Shown here: one piece after another, positions 42,998-51,237 of the stretch
Layout: each line of letters starts with the position of its first letter
Position numbering within the stretch: the first letter of the stretch is position 1
Assembly: GCA_965229355.1 (NCBI GenBank)
Contig: OZ245869.1
Span: 930,001-994,000, forward strand
Length of the DNA: 64,000 nt
Source: GCA-2737725 sp965229355
Lineage (GTDB): Bacteria; Pseudomonadota; Alphaproteobacteria; Rhodospirillales; Rhodospirillaceae
Direction of reading: 5' to 3'
Program-made: the position numbers and the translations under genes
Notes under the pieces: model-generated
What the model was told of the DNA's origin: nothing
Databases searched by the model: none
The model's input: the letters and a program-made list of their open reading frames with translations, nothing else

Positions 42998-43766
42998 GCC
43001 GCCCTACAATCTCAATCAATGTGCCCGCGGCGCCCGTACTAAAGCGGGCCTCAATGCCGTAAGCCTGTGCCAGCACTTCAGGCGTCAGCGCATTGGCGGC
43101 GCTGTCATCGGCCAACACTTTGCCATCGGCCAAAATGAGAATTCGATCTGCGATCCGCAACGCCATAGAGAGATCATGCAAGGTAATGATCACGCCACAA
43201 CTTTGCTGGTGCGCCAATTTTCGGAACAGATCGCCCGCATCCAGTTGATGCCCCGGATCAAGCCCCGTTAGGGGCTCATCCGCCAGCAACCATTCAGGTT
43301 GGCCTGCTAACGCACGCGCCAACAACACGCGCGAGCGCTCACCACCAGACAATGTCTGCACATTGCGATATTCGAGATCGAGTGTATCGGTGAGCTTCAA
43401 GGCCTCGGTGACAATCGCATCATCATCTTGGCCCAAACCACGCGCACCTAAGAACGGCGTGCGGCCCAAACCAACCAACGTCCGTGCTTCAACAGCCCAG
43501 GCAATTTCAGGGATTTGCGGCAAGAAGCCGATACGTTGCGCCCGCTGGCGTGGGGCCAAATGGTATAAATCAACGTCGCCCAATTTCACGCCACCTTGAT
43601 CAGGTTTTCGTAAACCCGCCAAGCACGTCAGCAATGTCGACTTGCCCGCCCCGTTCGGGCCGATGATCGCCGTGATCTGTCCGTGCGCAAACGCCGCACT
43701 GACGCCACGTAACACTTGCTTCGGCCCAAAGCTGACGTGGACATCACTGACTGATAATTGGGTCAT
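42990..43766 (-). CDS. btuD: Cobalamin-type ABC transporter, ATP-binding protein
   Basis: 258 residues with all ATPase signatures: Walker A G-P-N-G-A-G-K-S-T-L (residues 37-46), Q-loop F-L-P-Q, signature L-S-G-G-E-R-S-R-V (about 140), and Walker B W-L-L-A-D-E-P-L-T-G-L-D. The FecE/BtuD class is favoured by its close packing with a FecCD permease and a BtuF-like binding protein. It drives import of cobamides or cobinamide. It overlaps the permease gene by 4 bases and cbiB by 8. The haem or siderophore ABC class looks alike, but operon context favours corrinoids. Confidence 0.92.
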   Translation of the reverse strand: MTQLSVSDVHVSFGPKQVLRGVSAAFAHGQITAIIGPNGAGKSTLLTCLAGLRKPDQGGVKLGDVDLYHLAPRQRAQRIGFLPQIPEIAWAVEARTLVGLGRTPFLGARGLGQDDDAIVTEALKLTDTLDLEYRNVQTLSGGERSRVLLARALAGQPEWLLADEPLTGLDPGHQLDAGDLFRKLAHQQSCGVIITLHDLSMALRIADRILILADGKVLADDSAANALTPEVLAQAYGIEARFSTGAAGTLIEIVGRRV

Positions 43767-44749
43767 GCGAGCCTCCGACGCATCTTTAGCAGCAGACCCA
43801 AGAAAAATGGACCGCCCAAAATCGCCATCGCCACGCCCAACTTTACTTCAGCAGCAGATGGCGTGAGGCGCACAACAATATCGGCGGCCAGCAAAATCAC
43901 CGCACCAGCCAACCCGCTGGGGATCAGCAATGCGCTGGGCTTTGCACCAACCAGTTGGCGCATGAGATGCGGTGTGACCAAGCCTACAAATCCAATCACG
44001 CCCGTCACGGCCACACTGGCGCCCGCCGCCAACCCCACGCCCAACGCAATAAGACCACGAATTTGTGCGAGATGAATACCAAGCGAGCGCGCACCGACGT
44101 CGCCCAACGTCAATGCATCAAGCGCACGCACAGTGAACAGCAACAACACGCAGCCCACGACAACAAATGGCAACGCCATGGTAAGGTCAGCCATACTGCG
44201 ATCCGTCAGCGAGCCCATCAGCCAATTGACGATTTCGTTCACGGCCCACGGGTTTGGTGCCAAGTTGAGGGCAAGTGAAAAGCCTGCCGTGGCCACAGAG
44301 TTCAACACTGCACCGGCCAGAATAAATGTCAGCACGCTTGATGTTGCACCCGACAACAACAGCAACATACCAACCCCTAGCATCGCGCCTAGCATCGCAC
44401 CTAATGGCAAAACAAATGGCATCGCACCCGCGACGCCCAAATACAACGTCAGCACCGCGCCCAGAGCCGCCATAGATGACACGCCCAGTACAGCAGGGTC
44501 TGCCAGTGGATTGCGCGTATAGCCTTGCAACACGGCACCACAGAGGCCCAACGCAAAACCCACCATGATGCCGAGCAACGTGCGCGGAATACGTAATTCT
44601 AAAATAATTACCCAGCCAGGGTCATCGCCCATCGTCATCCACGCGTCCCACGGCACCCATACTTTACCGGCAGCGAGACTGACAAAGCTGAGCATGATGA
44701 TCGCGCCGATCAGCAGCGCATAAAGAAGGGTACGCGACATGTGTTTCAT
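43763..44749 (-). CDS. btuC: Cobalamin-type ABC transporter permease (FecCD/BtuC family)
   Basis: A 328-residue polytopic protein of about ten helices with the FecCD family patterns: E-L-R-I-P-R-T-L-L-G-I-M-V-G near residue 52, LGLCGAVLQGYTRNPLADP, G-V-S-S-M-A-A-L-G-A-V, V-G-A-S-V-A-V-T-G-V-I-G-F-V-G-L-V-T-P-H-L-M-R (in parts) and a Leu-rich C-terminus. It forms the membrane channel with the ATPase and binding protein. It overlaps both neighbours by 4 bases. The riboswitch upstream of the operon makes a corrinoid substrate very likely. Confidence 0.92.
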   Translation of the reverse strand: MKHMSRTLLYALLIGAIIMLSFVSLAAGKVWVPWDAWMTMGDDPGWVIILELRIPRTLLGIMVGFALGLCGAVLQGYTRNPLADPAVLGVSSMAALGAVLTLYLGVAGAMPFVLPLGAMLGAMLGVGMLLLLSGATSSVLTFILAGAVLNSVATAGFSLALNLAPNPWAVNEIVNWLMGSLTDRSMADLTMALPFVVVGCVLLLFTVRALDALTLGDVGARSLGIHLAQIRGLIALGVGLAAGASVAVTGVIGFVGLVTPHLMRQLVGAKPSALLIPSGLAGAVILLAADIVVRLTPSAAEVKLGVAMAILGGPFFLGLLLKMRRRLA

Positions 44750-45585
44750 TTTTGGGCGGCCACAATTTGCGCGCGCGTTTGCGCTAAGGCTGTCGACGAT
44801 TCAATCAGCACCGGCCCACCGCAATAAAGATACTTGTCGGGGAACACCGCGCGCGTCATGTGCGCTGAGATTTTTTGCAGGGCGGGATGCAGCAACACCA
44901 AATCAGCCCATGTACGTTTGCCTGATGCAATGTCCTCGGCCAGCAAGACTTGCGGCGGATGATTGACCAACCGCTCTAAATCGACACTGCCCCATTTGCC
45001 GATGCCAAAATTCTGGCCTGCGACATTTTCGAAGCCGGTGCGATCTAACAACTCCGCAGCCAATGTGCCCTTGCCCGGCACGATGCCGTTACGTTGCAGA
45101 ACCACTGCCCTCAATTTCGGCGCATCCGCTGGAGCACGCGCCGCATCCAACGCTGTGTGAATTTGCGCAATCACCTCTTCGGCTTTTTCTTCACGACCAA
45201 TCAGCGCGGCAATTTCGCGAATTTGCGCGATGCTTTGGTCAATCGCTTCGGGGACCGGAAATAGTCTGGTCTCGATCCCCAAACGCTTCAGCGCATTGCG
45301 CGTGGCGAGTGATGAATGCCCACTGGTCAGCACCAAGTCAGGTTTCAGCGCAATCACTTCTTCGGCAGTCTCATAGGTAAAGGGCAGTGTCTGCGCGACT
45401 TCGGTGATCGTCGAAGCCCCAGGTTGGCGGGAGTAGTGGCTAATGCCAGCAATCTGTTTGCGCTCAGCAATGTGCACCAACACCGTATCCAAACATGGGT
45501 TGAGCGACACCACGCGCTTTGCCGACGCATAAGCAGGGGCAGTAAACGTGAGCACAACAGCAGTGATGGCACAGAGGATGCGCAT
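44746..45585 (-). CDS. btuF: Cobalamin-type ABC transporter, periplasmic binding protein
   Basis: 279 residues. A signal peptide (AYASA near residue 22) is followed by the class III binding-protein fold: R-V-V-S-L-N-P-C-L-D-T-V-L near residue 24, then L-K-P-D-L-V-L-T-S-G and the long linking helix R-E-E-K-A-E-E-V-I-A-Q-I around 135. A second lobe contains L-L-A-E-D-I-A-S. It is not a lipoprotein. BtuF delivers cobalamin to BtuCD. The start overlaps the cobO stop by one base, and the permease start overlaps its own stop by 4. Confidence 0.9.
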   Translation of the reverse strand: MRILCAITAVVLTFTAPAYASAKRVVSLNPCLDTVLVHIAERKQIAGISHYSRQPGASTITEVAQTLPFTYETAEEVIALKPDLVLTSGHSSLATRNALKRLGIETRLFPVPEAIDQSIAQIREIAALIGREEKAEEVIAQIHTALDAARAPADAPKLRAVVLQRNGIVPGKGTLAAELLDRTGFENVAGQNFGIGKWGSVDLERLVNHPPQVLLAEDIASGKRTWADLVLLHPALQKISAHMTRAVFPDKYLYCGGPVLIESSTALAQTRAQIVAAQK

Positions 45586-46196
45586 CAGAAGTCGACCCCC
45601 TTCTGCACTTTCATGCCCTTCTCAAACGGGTGCTTCACCGCTGTCATTTCCGTCACCAGATCAGCCATGGCGATCAGATCAGGGTGCGCATTGCGGCCCG
45701 TGAGGCACACGTGTTTATCGAGCGGACGCTCTTTTAACACTGCCAATACATCAGCAATGTTTAGATACTCGTAGCGTAGGGCGATATTAATCTCGTCCAG
45801 CAGCACAAATTCCAAATCCGGATCAGCGATCATGGCTTTGGATGTCGCCCACGCCGCTTCTGCGGCTTGGATATCGCGGGCGCGGTCTTGTGTTTCCCAA
45901 GTAAAGCCTTCGCCCATCACTTCGTAGCGCACTTGGTCGGGGAACTTGGCAAAGAACTGCCGCTCACCGGTTTTCCACTTGCCTTTGATGTACTGCACGA
46001 TCCCCACGTGCATGCCCCAGCCCAACGCACGCGCCACCATGCCAAAGGCCGCGGTGGATTTGCCTTTGCCATCTCCGGTGTGAACAATCAAAAGGCCGTG
46101 TTTCTCGGTCTTCGTGCGCATCAACTCATTGCGCTCGGCCTTTAAAGCTTTCATCGCCTCATTGTGCAGGCGATTTTTTTCAGTTTCGTCGGTCAT
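45585..46196 (-). CDS. cobO: Cob(I)yrinic acid a,c-diamide adenosyltransferase
   Basis: The start is ATG 46196 (MTDETEKNRLHNE...), overlapping the upstream stop by one base (TGATG); a frame to 46232 would lie inside that gene. The 203-residue protein has the CobA/CobO pattern: G-L-L-I-V-H-T-G-D-G-K-G-K-S-T-A-A-F-G (P-loop), G-W-G-M-H-V-G-I-V-Q-Y-I-K-G, W-E-T-Q-D, L-L-D-E-I-N-I-A-L-R-Y and L-T-G-R-N-A-H-P. It adenosylates the corrin ring of incoming or partly built corrinoids. It is the BtuR/CobO class rather than the PduO type. Confidence 0.95.
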   Translation of the reverse strand: MTDETEKNRLHNEAMKALKAERNELMRTKTEKHGLLIVHTGDGKGKSTAAFGMVARALGWGMHVGIVQYIKGKWKTGERQFFAKFPDQVRYEVMGEGFTWETQDRARDIQAAEAAWATSKAMIADPDLEFVLLDEINIALRYEYLNIADVLAVLKERPLDKHVCLTGRNAHPDLIAMADLVTEMTAVKHPFEKGMKVQKGVDF

Positions 46197-47185
46197 CAGC
46201 AAGATTCCAATGCGGCAGCCAAACGCGGCCATGCCGACGCTTCAGGCAAACCAAATCGCAGCCACGTCGGCTGGCCGGCAAATGCGCGAACTAAAATGCC
46301 ATGACTGGCAAGGGCTTCAAATATCTTGCGTGCCTCAGTCCGCGCTGCGAGGCGAAAAAGCGACGCGCCGCCTAAAATATTAAATCCATTTTGGGTGAGC
46401 AACGCATCAAGGCGTTGCGCTTCATGAGTTAAATGAACGCGTGTTTGCAAATGCCACGCCTCATCTGCATAGGCAGCCGTACCCAATGCAACCGCATCGG
46501 CACTGACAGGCCAATCGCCCACCAACTTGCGTAAGTTGGCGATAATAGAAGGGTCCGCCACAACGAAGCCTAAGCGCACGCCCGGCAAGCCAAAGAACTT
46601 CCCGAACGATCGCAGCACAATCAGGTTGCGCTGCGCTGAGGCCGCGACACTGAGATCAGGCGTTAAATCACCGAAGGATTCATCAACAATCACCCATTTG
46701 TTTTGAATGGTCATGATTTTGCTTGGCTGCGCCGTTTTGCCGTCTGGGTTGTTCGGATTGACCAGCACGATTGCTTCCGCAGCAGCGCTGAGAACATTCT
46801 CGTAAGAAACAGATTGAATAGCTGCCCCTGCCGCCGTCCATGCTTCTGCATGTCCATTGTACGTGGGCGAGGCAATGGCAACAGTTTGCGCCTTTAAAAT
46901 GTAAGGCAACAGGCGCAGCCCACTGTCTGCACCAGGCACCGCCAGTACATGTGCTGGGTCAGCGCCAAACGCTTTAGCAGCAACGGCTTCAAGGCCTGCG
47001 ATATCTGAAGGGTCAGGCAGCTTTTTTAAAGCAGAGATTGGTGCGCGATCGCCCGCCCACGGATGCGGATTCACGCCGGTCGACAAATCAAGCCACGGCG
47101 TCGGCGCCTGCGGGAATGCGCGCATCGCATCCCGCAAACGGCCGCCATGACGGGTGAAGGGAGCTAAGCCCCCTTCACCTACCAT
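46196..47185 (-). CDS. cobC: L-threonine-O-3-phosphate decarboxylase (CobC/CobD aminotransferase-like)
   Basis: The start is ATG 47185 (MVGEGGLAPFTRHGGRL...), which places it just after the btuB stop (8 bases) and gives the usual 329 residues; a frame to 47338 overlaps btuB and is unlikely. It is a class I/II aminotransferase-fold protein: L-D-L-S-T-G-V-N-P-H-P-W near residue 32, V-L-V-N-P-N-N-P-D-G-K, W-V-I-V-D-E-S-F-G and the PLP lysine in V-L-R-S-F-G-K-F-F-G-L-P-G-V-R-L-G. It supplies aminopropanol phosphate for cbiB. The alphaproteobacterial name cobC is used for this decarboxylase; in Salmonella cobC means a phosphatase. Confidence 0.88.
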   Translation of the reverse strand: MVGEGGLAPFTRHGGRLRDAMRAFPQAPTPWLDLSTGVNPHPWAGDRAPISALKKLPDPSDIAGLEAVAAKAFGADPAHVLAVPGADSGLRLLPYILKAQTVAIASPTYNGHAEAWTAAGAAIQSVSYENVLSAAAEAIVLVNPNNPDGKTAQPSKIMTIQNKWVIVDESFGDLTPDLSVAASAQRNLIVLRSFGKFFGLPGVRLGFVVADPSIIANLRKLVGDWPVSADAVALGTAAYADEAWHLQTRVHLTHEAQRLDALLTQNGFNILGGASLFRLAARTEARKIFEALASHGILVRAFAGQPTWLRFGLPEASAWPRLAAALESC

Positions 47186-47192
47186 CAGACTA

Positions 47193-49154
47193 TTAGAACT
47201 TTGCGCGGATACCGGCAAAAGCGCCTCGCCCTGGTGAGCCATAGTTACGCGTCGTGACGTACTGTTTATCAAACAGATTTTCGACGCGGCCATAAATTTC
47301 AACCGTCTCATTAATTGGAACCGACGCACGTACATCAATTAATGTGTAGTGCTCCAAGACAAAGGAGTTGGCAGCGTTATCAAAGCTGTCACCGACATAA
47401 CGCAAGCCCACGCTGGTCGAAACGTCTTGCGGCCACGTGTACGACACCCAGATGTTGCCTGTATTTTTCGGGCGACGGGCCAGGTCTTTGCCGCGGTTCG
47501 CATTGCCGAACGAGTCATTTTCAGTATCGGTGTACGTGTAGTTGGCTTGCAGCGTTAAGTTTTCAAACTTAGCAGATGCCGCCAATTCAACGCCCTCAGC
47601 CTTCGTGCGGGCGATATTGTCATACACACCCGATTTACCCGGCGTGCAAAACACATTGGCGCTGGGGCACGAGACAAAGTCGATCTGGTTTGTCGTGTTG
47701 CGCTTAAACCAAGTGGCTGAAAGCACAATCGCATCATCCAGAAAGTGCTGTTCAATACCACCATCGTAGCTTTCAGCTTCTTCCGGGTTCAGACGTGTGT
47801 TGCCGTAGATGCTGTAGAGTTGATACAGCGTCGGCGCCTTGAAACCTTCACCGTAGCTGGCACGCAAAATAGTATTGCCATCGTTAAACGCCCACGCCGC
47901 AGCCGCTTGGCCCAGCGTTTGTTCCCCGAAGGTGTCGTGATCGTCATGGCGCAAACCACCGGTCAACGTCAGGCCCGTCACGATTTCAGCTTGCACTTGC
48001 GCATAGCCGCTGGTGATTTCGGCGTCTGCAATCGACGGCACTGGATTCGGCGTGAAGGCTGACGGTGAAGCCGTGCGGAACTCAGACTTTTCGTTCTCCA
48101 AACCGAATACGGCCGACCAACCTTGGGCGATATCAACGGTCCCTTGATATTCGAAGCGCTTGTTCTTGCCCGCTGCATCAAATGTGACAGCTGTATTGGC
48201 TTGAGCTGGGTTGAAGTTATCGCGGTCTGTATCGGTGTAAGCGTACCCAATGCGGTTTTTGAGGCGGTCTTCAAACAAGTCGAAGTTTAAGCCCGTATAG
48301 CCCACAAATTCTTTGGTCGTGCCGTACTCTGGCGTATCGGCGAATGTGAACGCCGGAGCCGGGAAACCATCGAACGCGTTGCGGCCACGGGAGTACACAG
48401 CCCGCGCATCCAGCGAAACATCTTCGGTAACGTCAAACAGCACGCGACCGCTGACACCCGTGTTGCGATAGCCGTCTTCTTCAGCGCCGCTCACGTAAGA
48501 AGAAATGCCGTCTGTTCTGTAATGACTGCCCGCTAAACGCCACACCAAGCGATCAGTTTTGCCGCCAGCAGCACCTTTGAGTGAACCGGTTTCGCGCGAG
48601 CCGCCTTCAGCTTCGATATTGGCTTCAAATTCTTTTGTGGGCACTGCCGTTTGAATCGCGACAACCCCGCCGATAGCTTGACTGCCCCACAGGGTTGATT
48701 GTGCGCCGCGCAGAATTTCAATGCGGTCGACATCGCCCGACAACAAATTCGCAAAGTTATAACCGCCACCCGAAGACGACGGGTCATTCAACTTCACGCC
48801 ATCAATGATCACAACAGTATGATCTGTTTCAGCGCCGCGAATACGCAACGATGTGGTACCGCCCACACCTCCATTGCGCGTATAAGCGACACCCGGTGTT
48901 TGCGTAATAAGGTCAGAGATGAGGACGGTTTGCGTCGCTTTAATTGCATCAGCATTCAACACGGTGATGGATGAGCCGACTTTGTAAAGTTGTTGCGGTG
49001 CGCGCGTGGCTGTGACCACCAACTCGTCCACGCCAATAGATGCCCCACCGCCGAAACCAGCCGTGGCCCCCGCATCATCAGCAAATACAGCGTTAGCGTT
49101 CAGCACGAACGGCGACAGCGCCGTGAATGCCAGTAATGTTGAGAAACGTTTCAT
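47193..49154 (-). CDS. btuB: TonB-dependent cobalamin receptor
   Basis: The start is ATG 49154 (MKRFSTLLAFTALS...), preceded by an AAGGAAGAAG ribosome site; a frame to 49247 lies in the riboswitch leader. The 653-residue protein has a signal peptide, a TonB-box-like segment (V-D-E-L-V-V-T-A-T-R), a plug (S-L-R-I-R-G-A-E-T-D-H-T-V-V-I-I-D-G-V-K in parts), R-I-E-I-L-R-G-A-Q-S-T-L-W-G-S-Q-A-I-G-G and a barrel ending in Phe. The BtuB assignment follows from its typical size and plug, the cobalamin riboswitch directly upstream and the cob/btu genes downstream. It is the first gene of the operon that runs to 38327. Confidence 0.93.
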   Translation of the reverse strand: MKRFSTLLAFTALSPFVLNANAVFADDAGATAGFGGGASIGVDELVVTATRAPQQLYKVGSSITVLNADAIKATQTVLISDLITQTPGVAYTRNGGVGGTTSLRIRGAETDHTVVIIDGVKLNDPSSSGGGYNFANLLSGDVDRIEILRGAQSTLWGSQAIGGVVAIQTAVPTKEFEANIEAEGGSRETGSLKGAAGGKTDRLVWRLAGSHYRTDGISSYVSGAEEDGYRNTGVSGRVLFDVTEDVSLDARAVYSRGRNAFDGFPAPAFTFADTPEYGTTKEFVGYTGLNFDLFEDRLKNRIGYAYTDTDRDNFNPAQANTAVTFDAAGKNKRFEYQGTVDIAQGWSAVFGLENEKSEFRTASPSAFTPNPVPSIADAEITSGYAQVQAEIVTGLTLTGGLRHDDHDTFGEQTLGQAAAAWAFNDGNTILRASYGEGFKAPTLYQLYSIYGNTRLNPEEAESYDGGIEQHFLDDAIVLSATWFKRNTTNQIDFVSCPSANVFCTPGKSGVYDNIARTKAEGVELAASAKFENLTLQANYTYTDTENDSFGNANRGKDLARRPKNTGNIWVSYTWPQDVSTSVGLRYVGDSFDNAANSFVLEHYTLIDVRASVPINETVEIYGRVENLFDKQYVTTRNYGSPGRGAFAGIRAKF

Positions 49155-49324
49155 AGTTTTCTTCTTCCTTCGTGACGACAAAAAGCGCGAGCACGACGAA
49201 CGAAACCTGAAACGAAAATTCGCAGCAGATGTCGCCCGCAGGTACACACGCGGTTACAAACAAACTGCCGTCACTCGGGAAATCCCGTTCGCGCGCCATC
49301 ACCCCGGACGAACGAAAGACGACT

Positions 49325-49496
49325 GCAAAAGGCAGGTCTCCTGGCTCACGGGTCGTTGTCTGAAGGCGCATCACCTTCCCGGGTTTCCCCAGTGGTATTG
49401 ATGCACAGACTCGCCGCTTACAGTTGCGGGGGCAGCCTAGGCCTTACACCTAAGTTCCCTTTTGATCCTCTACACGAGGAACCTCTTGCATTTGCC
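49325..49496 (-). ncRNA. Cobalamin riboswitch upstream of btuB
   Basis: Read on the minus strand, the leader carries the aptamer landmarks in order: AAGGGAAC near 49455-49463, a GGTG, the B12 box GCTGCCCCCGCAACTGTAAG (about 49418-49437), CCACTGGGG, GGGAAGG, and AGCCAGGAGACCTGCC (about 49331-49346). The outer P1 helix pairs GCAAA (about 49491-49495) with TTTGC (about 49325-49329). It controls btuB and probably the whole co-directional operon. The expression platform is unclear; CGGG-ATTT-CCCG in the leader could form a small hairpin, but no poly-T follows. Ligand control is by established knowledge of this RNA class. Confidence 0.95.
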
Positions 49497-49498
49497 GT

Positions 49499-49525
49499 TG
49501 TATATGGTGCAACGCAGCAGGTCAA
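49499..49525 (-). promoter_or_regulatory. Candidate sigma-70 promoter of the riboswitch transcript
   Basis: On the minus strand TTGACC (49520-49525) and TATACA (49499-49504) are spaced 15 bp, about 7 bases before the start of the aptamer. The spacer is short. The site lies just ahead of the cobU start on the other strand. Confidence 0.4.
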
Positions 49526-49538
49526 CGCGGAGCAGATG

Positions 49539-50042
49539 ATGGCTTTTACATTGGTTTTAGGTGGGGCGCGGTCGGGCAAAAGTGCCTATGCGCAACAGGA
49601 AGCGGAACGTGGCGGCATACCATGCGTCATGATCGCCACCGCCGAGGCGTTAGATGCCGAAATGCAGGCTCGCATTGCACAACACCAAGCCGAGCGCGGA
49701 AGTCAGTGGCGCACGGTTGAAGCGCCGCTTGAATTGGCTGAGGCCATTGCGTCACTTCAAGCGGGTGACATCGCTGTGGTGGATTGCCTGACGTTGTGGG
49801 TCAGCAACCTGTTGATGCGCGACCGTGACATTGCGGTTGAAGGCCAAGCGCTTGAAACGGCCTTGCGCACAACACCCGCGACCGTGTGGGTCGTCTCGAA
49901 TGAAGTCGGCTGGGGCATTGTGCCCGACAACGCGCTAGCCCGTCGCTTCAGAGATGAGTGCGGCAGACTGCATCAGCGCTTGGCAAAAGCGGCGGATAGC
50001 GCGGTGCTTGTTGTGGCTGGCCTACCGACCAAATTGAAATAG
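49539..50042 (+). CDS. cobU: Adenosylcobinamide kinase/guanylyltransferase
   Basis: The start is set at ATG 49539 (MAFTLVLGGARSGKS...): a GGAG ribosome site is 6 bases upstream, and the adjacent ATG 49536 is only 3 bases from it. A longer frame from 49356 runs through the riboswitch complement and is not believable. The 167-residue protein has the P-loop G-G-A-R-S-G-K-S (residues 8-15) and V-D-C-L-T-L-W-V-S-N-L-L. It also has the V-V-S-N-E-V-G-W-G-I-V-P segment and the D-x-x-G-R-L-H-Q tail. It makes adenosylcobinamide-GDP for cobS. It is the only cob gene here outside the riboswitch operon. Confidence 0.94.
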   Translation: MAFTLVLGGARSGKSAYAQQEAERGGIPCVMIATAEALDAEMQARIAQHQAERGSQWRTVEAPLELAEAIASLQAGDIAVVDCLTLWVSNLLMRDRDIAVEGQALETALRTTPATVWVVSNEVGWGIVPDNALARRFRDECGRLHQRLAKAADSAVLVVAGLPTKLK

Positions 50043-50047
50043 GCGCG

Positions 50048-50371
50048 CTAGCTTTTCTTCACAAACTCAGCGCGCAACACTAACCCCTTGATGCTTTCGT
50101 GCTTGCAGTCGATCTCTTGATCATCACCCGTCAGGCGGATTGATTTAATCACCGTGCCGCGCTTGAGCGTTGTGCCGCCAGCGCCTTTGACTTTCAGGTC
50201 TTTAATCAGCGTGACGGAGTCACCATCCGCCAACAAGTTGCCCGCTGAATCGCGCACTTCGACAACACTTGCCGCAGCTTGTGCGGCAGCACGTGCTGCA
50301 ATTTCGCTGGCCGGAAGCCACTCGCCGGTTGCGTCGTCGTAAACATAATCGTCGTTATCGGCGCTCATCAT
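50048..50371 (-). CDS. PhnA-domain protein lacking the usual zinc ribbon
   Basis: The start is ATG 50371 or the next Met (50368), after an AGAAAGAAG ribosome site; a frame to 50440 overlaps the upstream gene. The ~107-residue product has the PhnA/YjdM C-terminal beta-barrel: D-G-D-S-V-T-L-I-K-D-L-K-V-K-G, L-K-R-G-T-V-I-K-S-I-R-L-T-G-D-D-Q-E-I-D-C-K, and a terminal K-K. The normal N-terminal zinc ribbon with two Cys pairs is replaced by D-D-Y-V-Y-D-D-A-T-G-E-W, so no zinc site is likely. The family is named after phosphonate genes but its function is not established. It follows the TauE/SafE gene by 17 bases. Confidence 0.82.
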   Translation of the reverse strand: MMSADNDDYVYDDATGEWLPASEIAARAAAQAAASVVEVRDSAGNLLADGDSVTLIKDLKVKGAGGTTLKRGTVIKSIRLTGDDQEIDCKHESIKGLVLRAEFVKKS

Positions 50372-50388
50372 ATTACTTCTTTCTCTTT

Positions 50389-51147
50389 TTATATTAAGCC
50401 CGCAATCCCATCCCACGTCAGCTTTGCGCCGATCAAGCACAACAGCGCGTAGATGAGATTGTAAAAGCGCGCCGCGGGAACGCGCTTGACCAACTCAACA
50501 CCGCCCCATGTCGACAGCATGGCCTGCGGGCACAGCACCAACGCTGTGCTTAAGTTTTCCGATGTGAACTGCCCCAACCAAAAGTACGGCGCGACTTTGA
50601 TCAAGTTGATAATCGCGAAAAACACACTGGTGGTGCCTGCAAAGAGCAGCGGCGGCAAACGTTGGGGTAATACATATACCTGATACGGCGGGCCACCAGC
50701 ATGGGCGATCATGCTGGTGAAGCCACTCACTGCACCCCAGAACCAACCTGAAATCACGCTTGGTGGTGTTTGTTCAGGCACATTCTGACGGCGCATCAGC
50801 CACCATTGGCGCGCCGCAAAAACCATCGAGATCAGACCAACCGCCAGTTCTACAGCAGCATCGGACACATAAGCGGCCAGCACATATCCCAATGCAATCC
50901 CAAGACAAGCCCCAGGGACCAACAGGATGAGATTACGTTTATCAAAGCTGCGGCGATAGGCGTAAACGCCCACCGCATCTTGCGCGATAAGGATGGGCAG
51001 CATGATGGCAGCCGCTTGAACGGGCGAGATCACCAGGGCCATGAGAGGCAGCGCAAGCACGCCCATGCCGGTGAAGCCGCCTTTGGAAAGGCCCAGCAAA
51101 ATCACCGCAGGGATGGCCGCCATGTAAAAGGGGAGCGTATCGATCAT
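50389..51147 (-). CDS. TauE/SafE family membrane transporter
   Basis: The start is ATG 51147 (MIDTLPFYMAAIPAV...), which is the typical beginning of this family; a GTG at 51237 would add 30 residues and abut the divergent LacI start. The 252-residue protein has about eight helices with the family signature G-L-S-K-G-G-F-T-G-M-G near residue 20 and G-A-V-S-G-F-T-S-M-I-A-H-A-G-G-P-P in the second half. Such proteins export sulfite, sulfoacetate or other small organic anions; substrate unknown. It may be co-transcribed with the PhnA-like gene. Confidence 0.86.
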   Translation of the reverse strand: MIDTLPFYMAAIPAVILLGLSKGGFTGMGVLALPLMALVISPVQAAAIMLPILIAQDAVGVYAYRRSFDKRNLILLVPGACLGIALGYVLAAYVSDAAVELAVGLISMVFAARQWWLMRRQNVPEQTPPSVISGWFWGAVSGFTSMIAHAGGPPYQVYVLPQRLPPLLFAGTTSVFFAIINLIKVAPYFWLGQFTSENLSTALVLCPQAMLSTWGGVELVKRVPAARFYNLIYALLCLIGAKLTWDGIAGLI

Positions 51148-51237
51148 ATAAAAACGGTCTTGGCCCTGCCATGAAGCGGTGTCAAGTTGTGGATCAATCG
51201 CGATCACCACGGAATCAAAGTAAGGGCTAAAATTCAC

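Noticed and set aside
46196..47338. Longer cobC reading frame starting at 47338
   Set aside because: It would overlap btuB by about 145 bases; the start at 47185 gives the normal family length.
49356..49538. Longer version of cobU starting at 49356
   Set aside because: It would translate the complement of the cobalamin riboswitch; the GGAG site and P-loop position support a start at 49536-49539.
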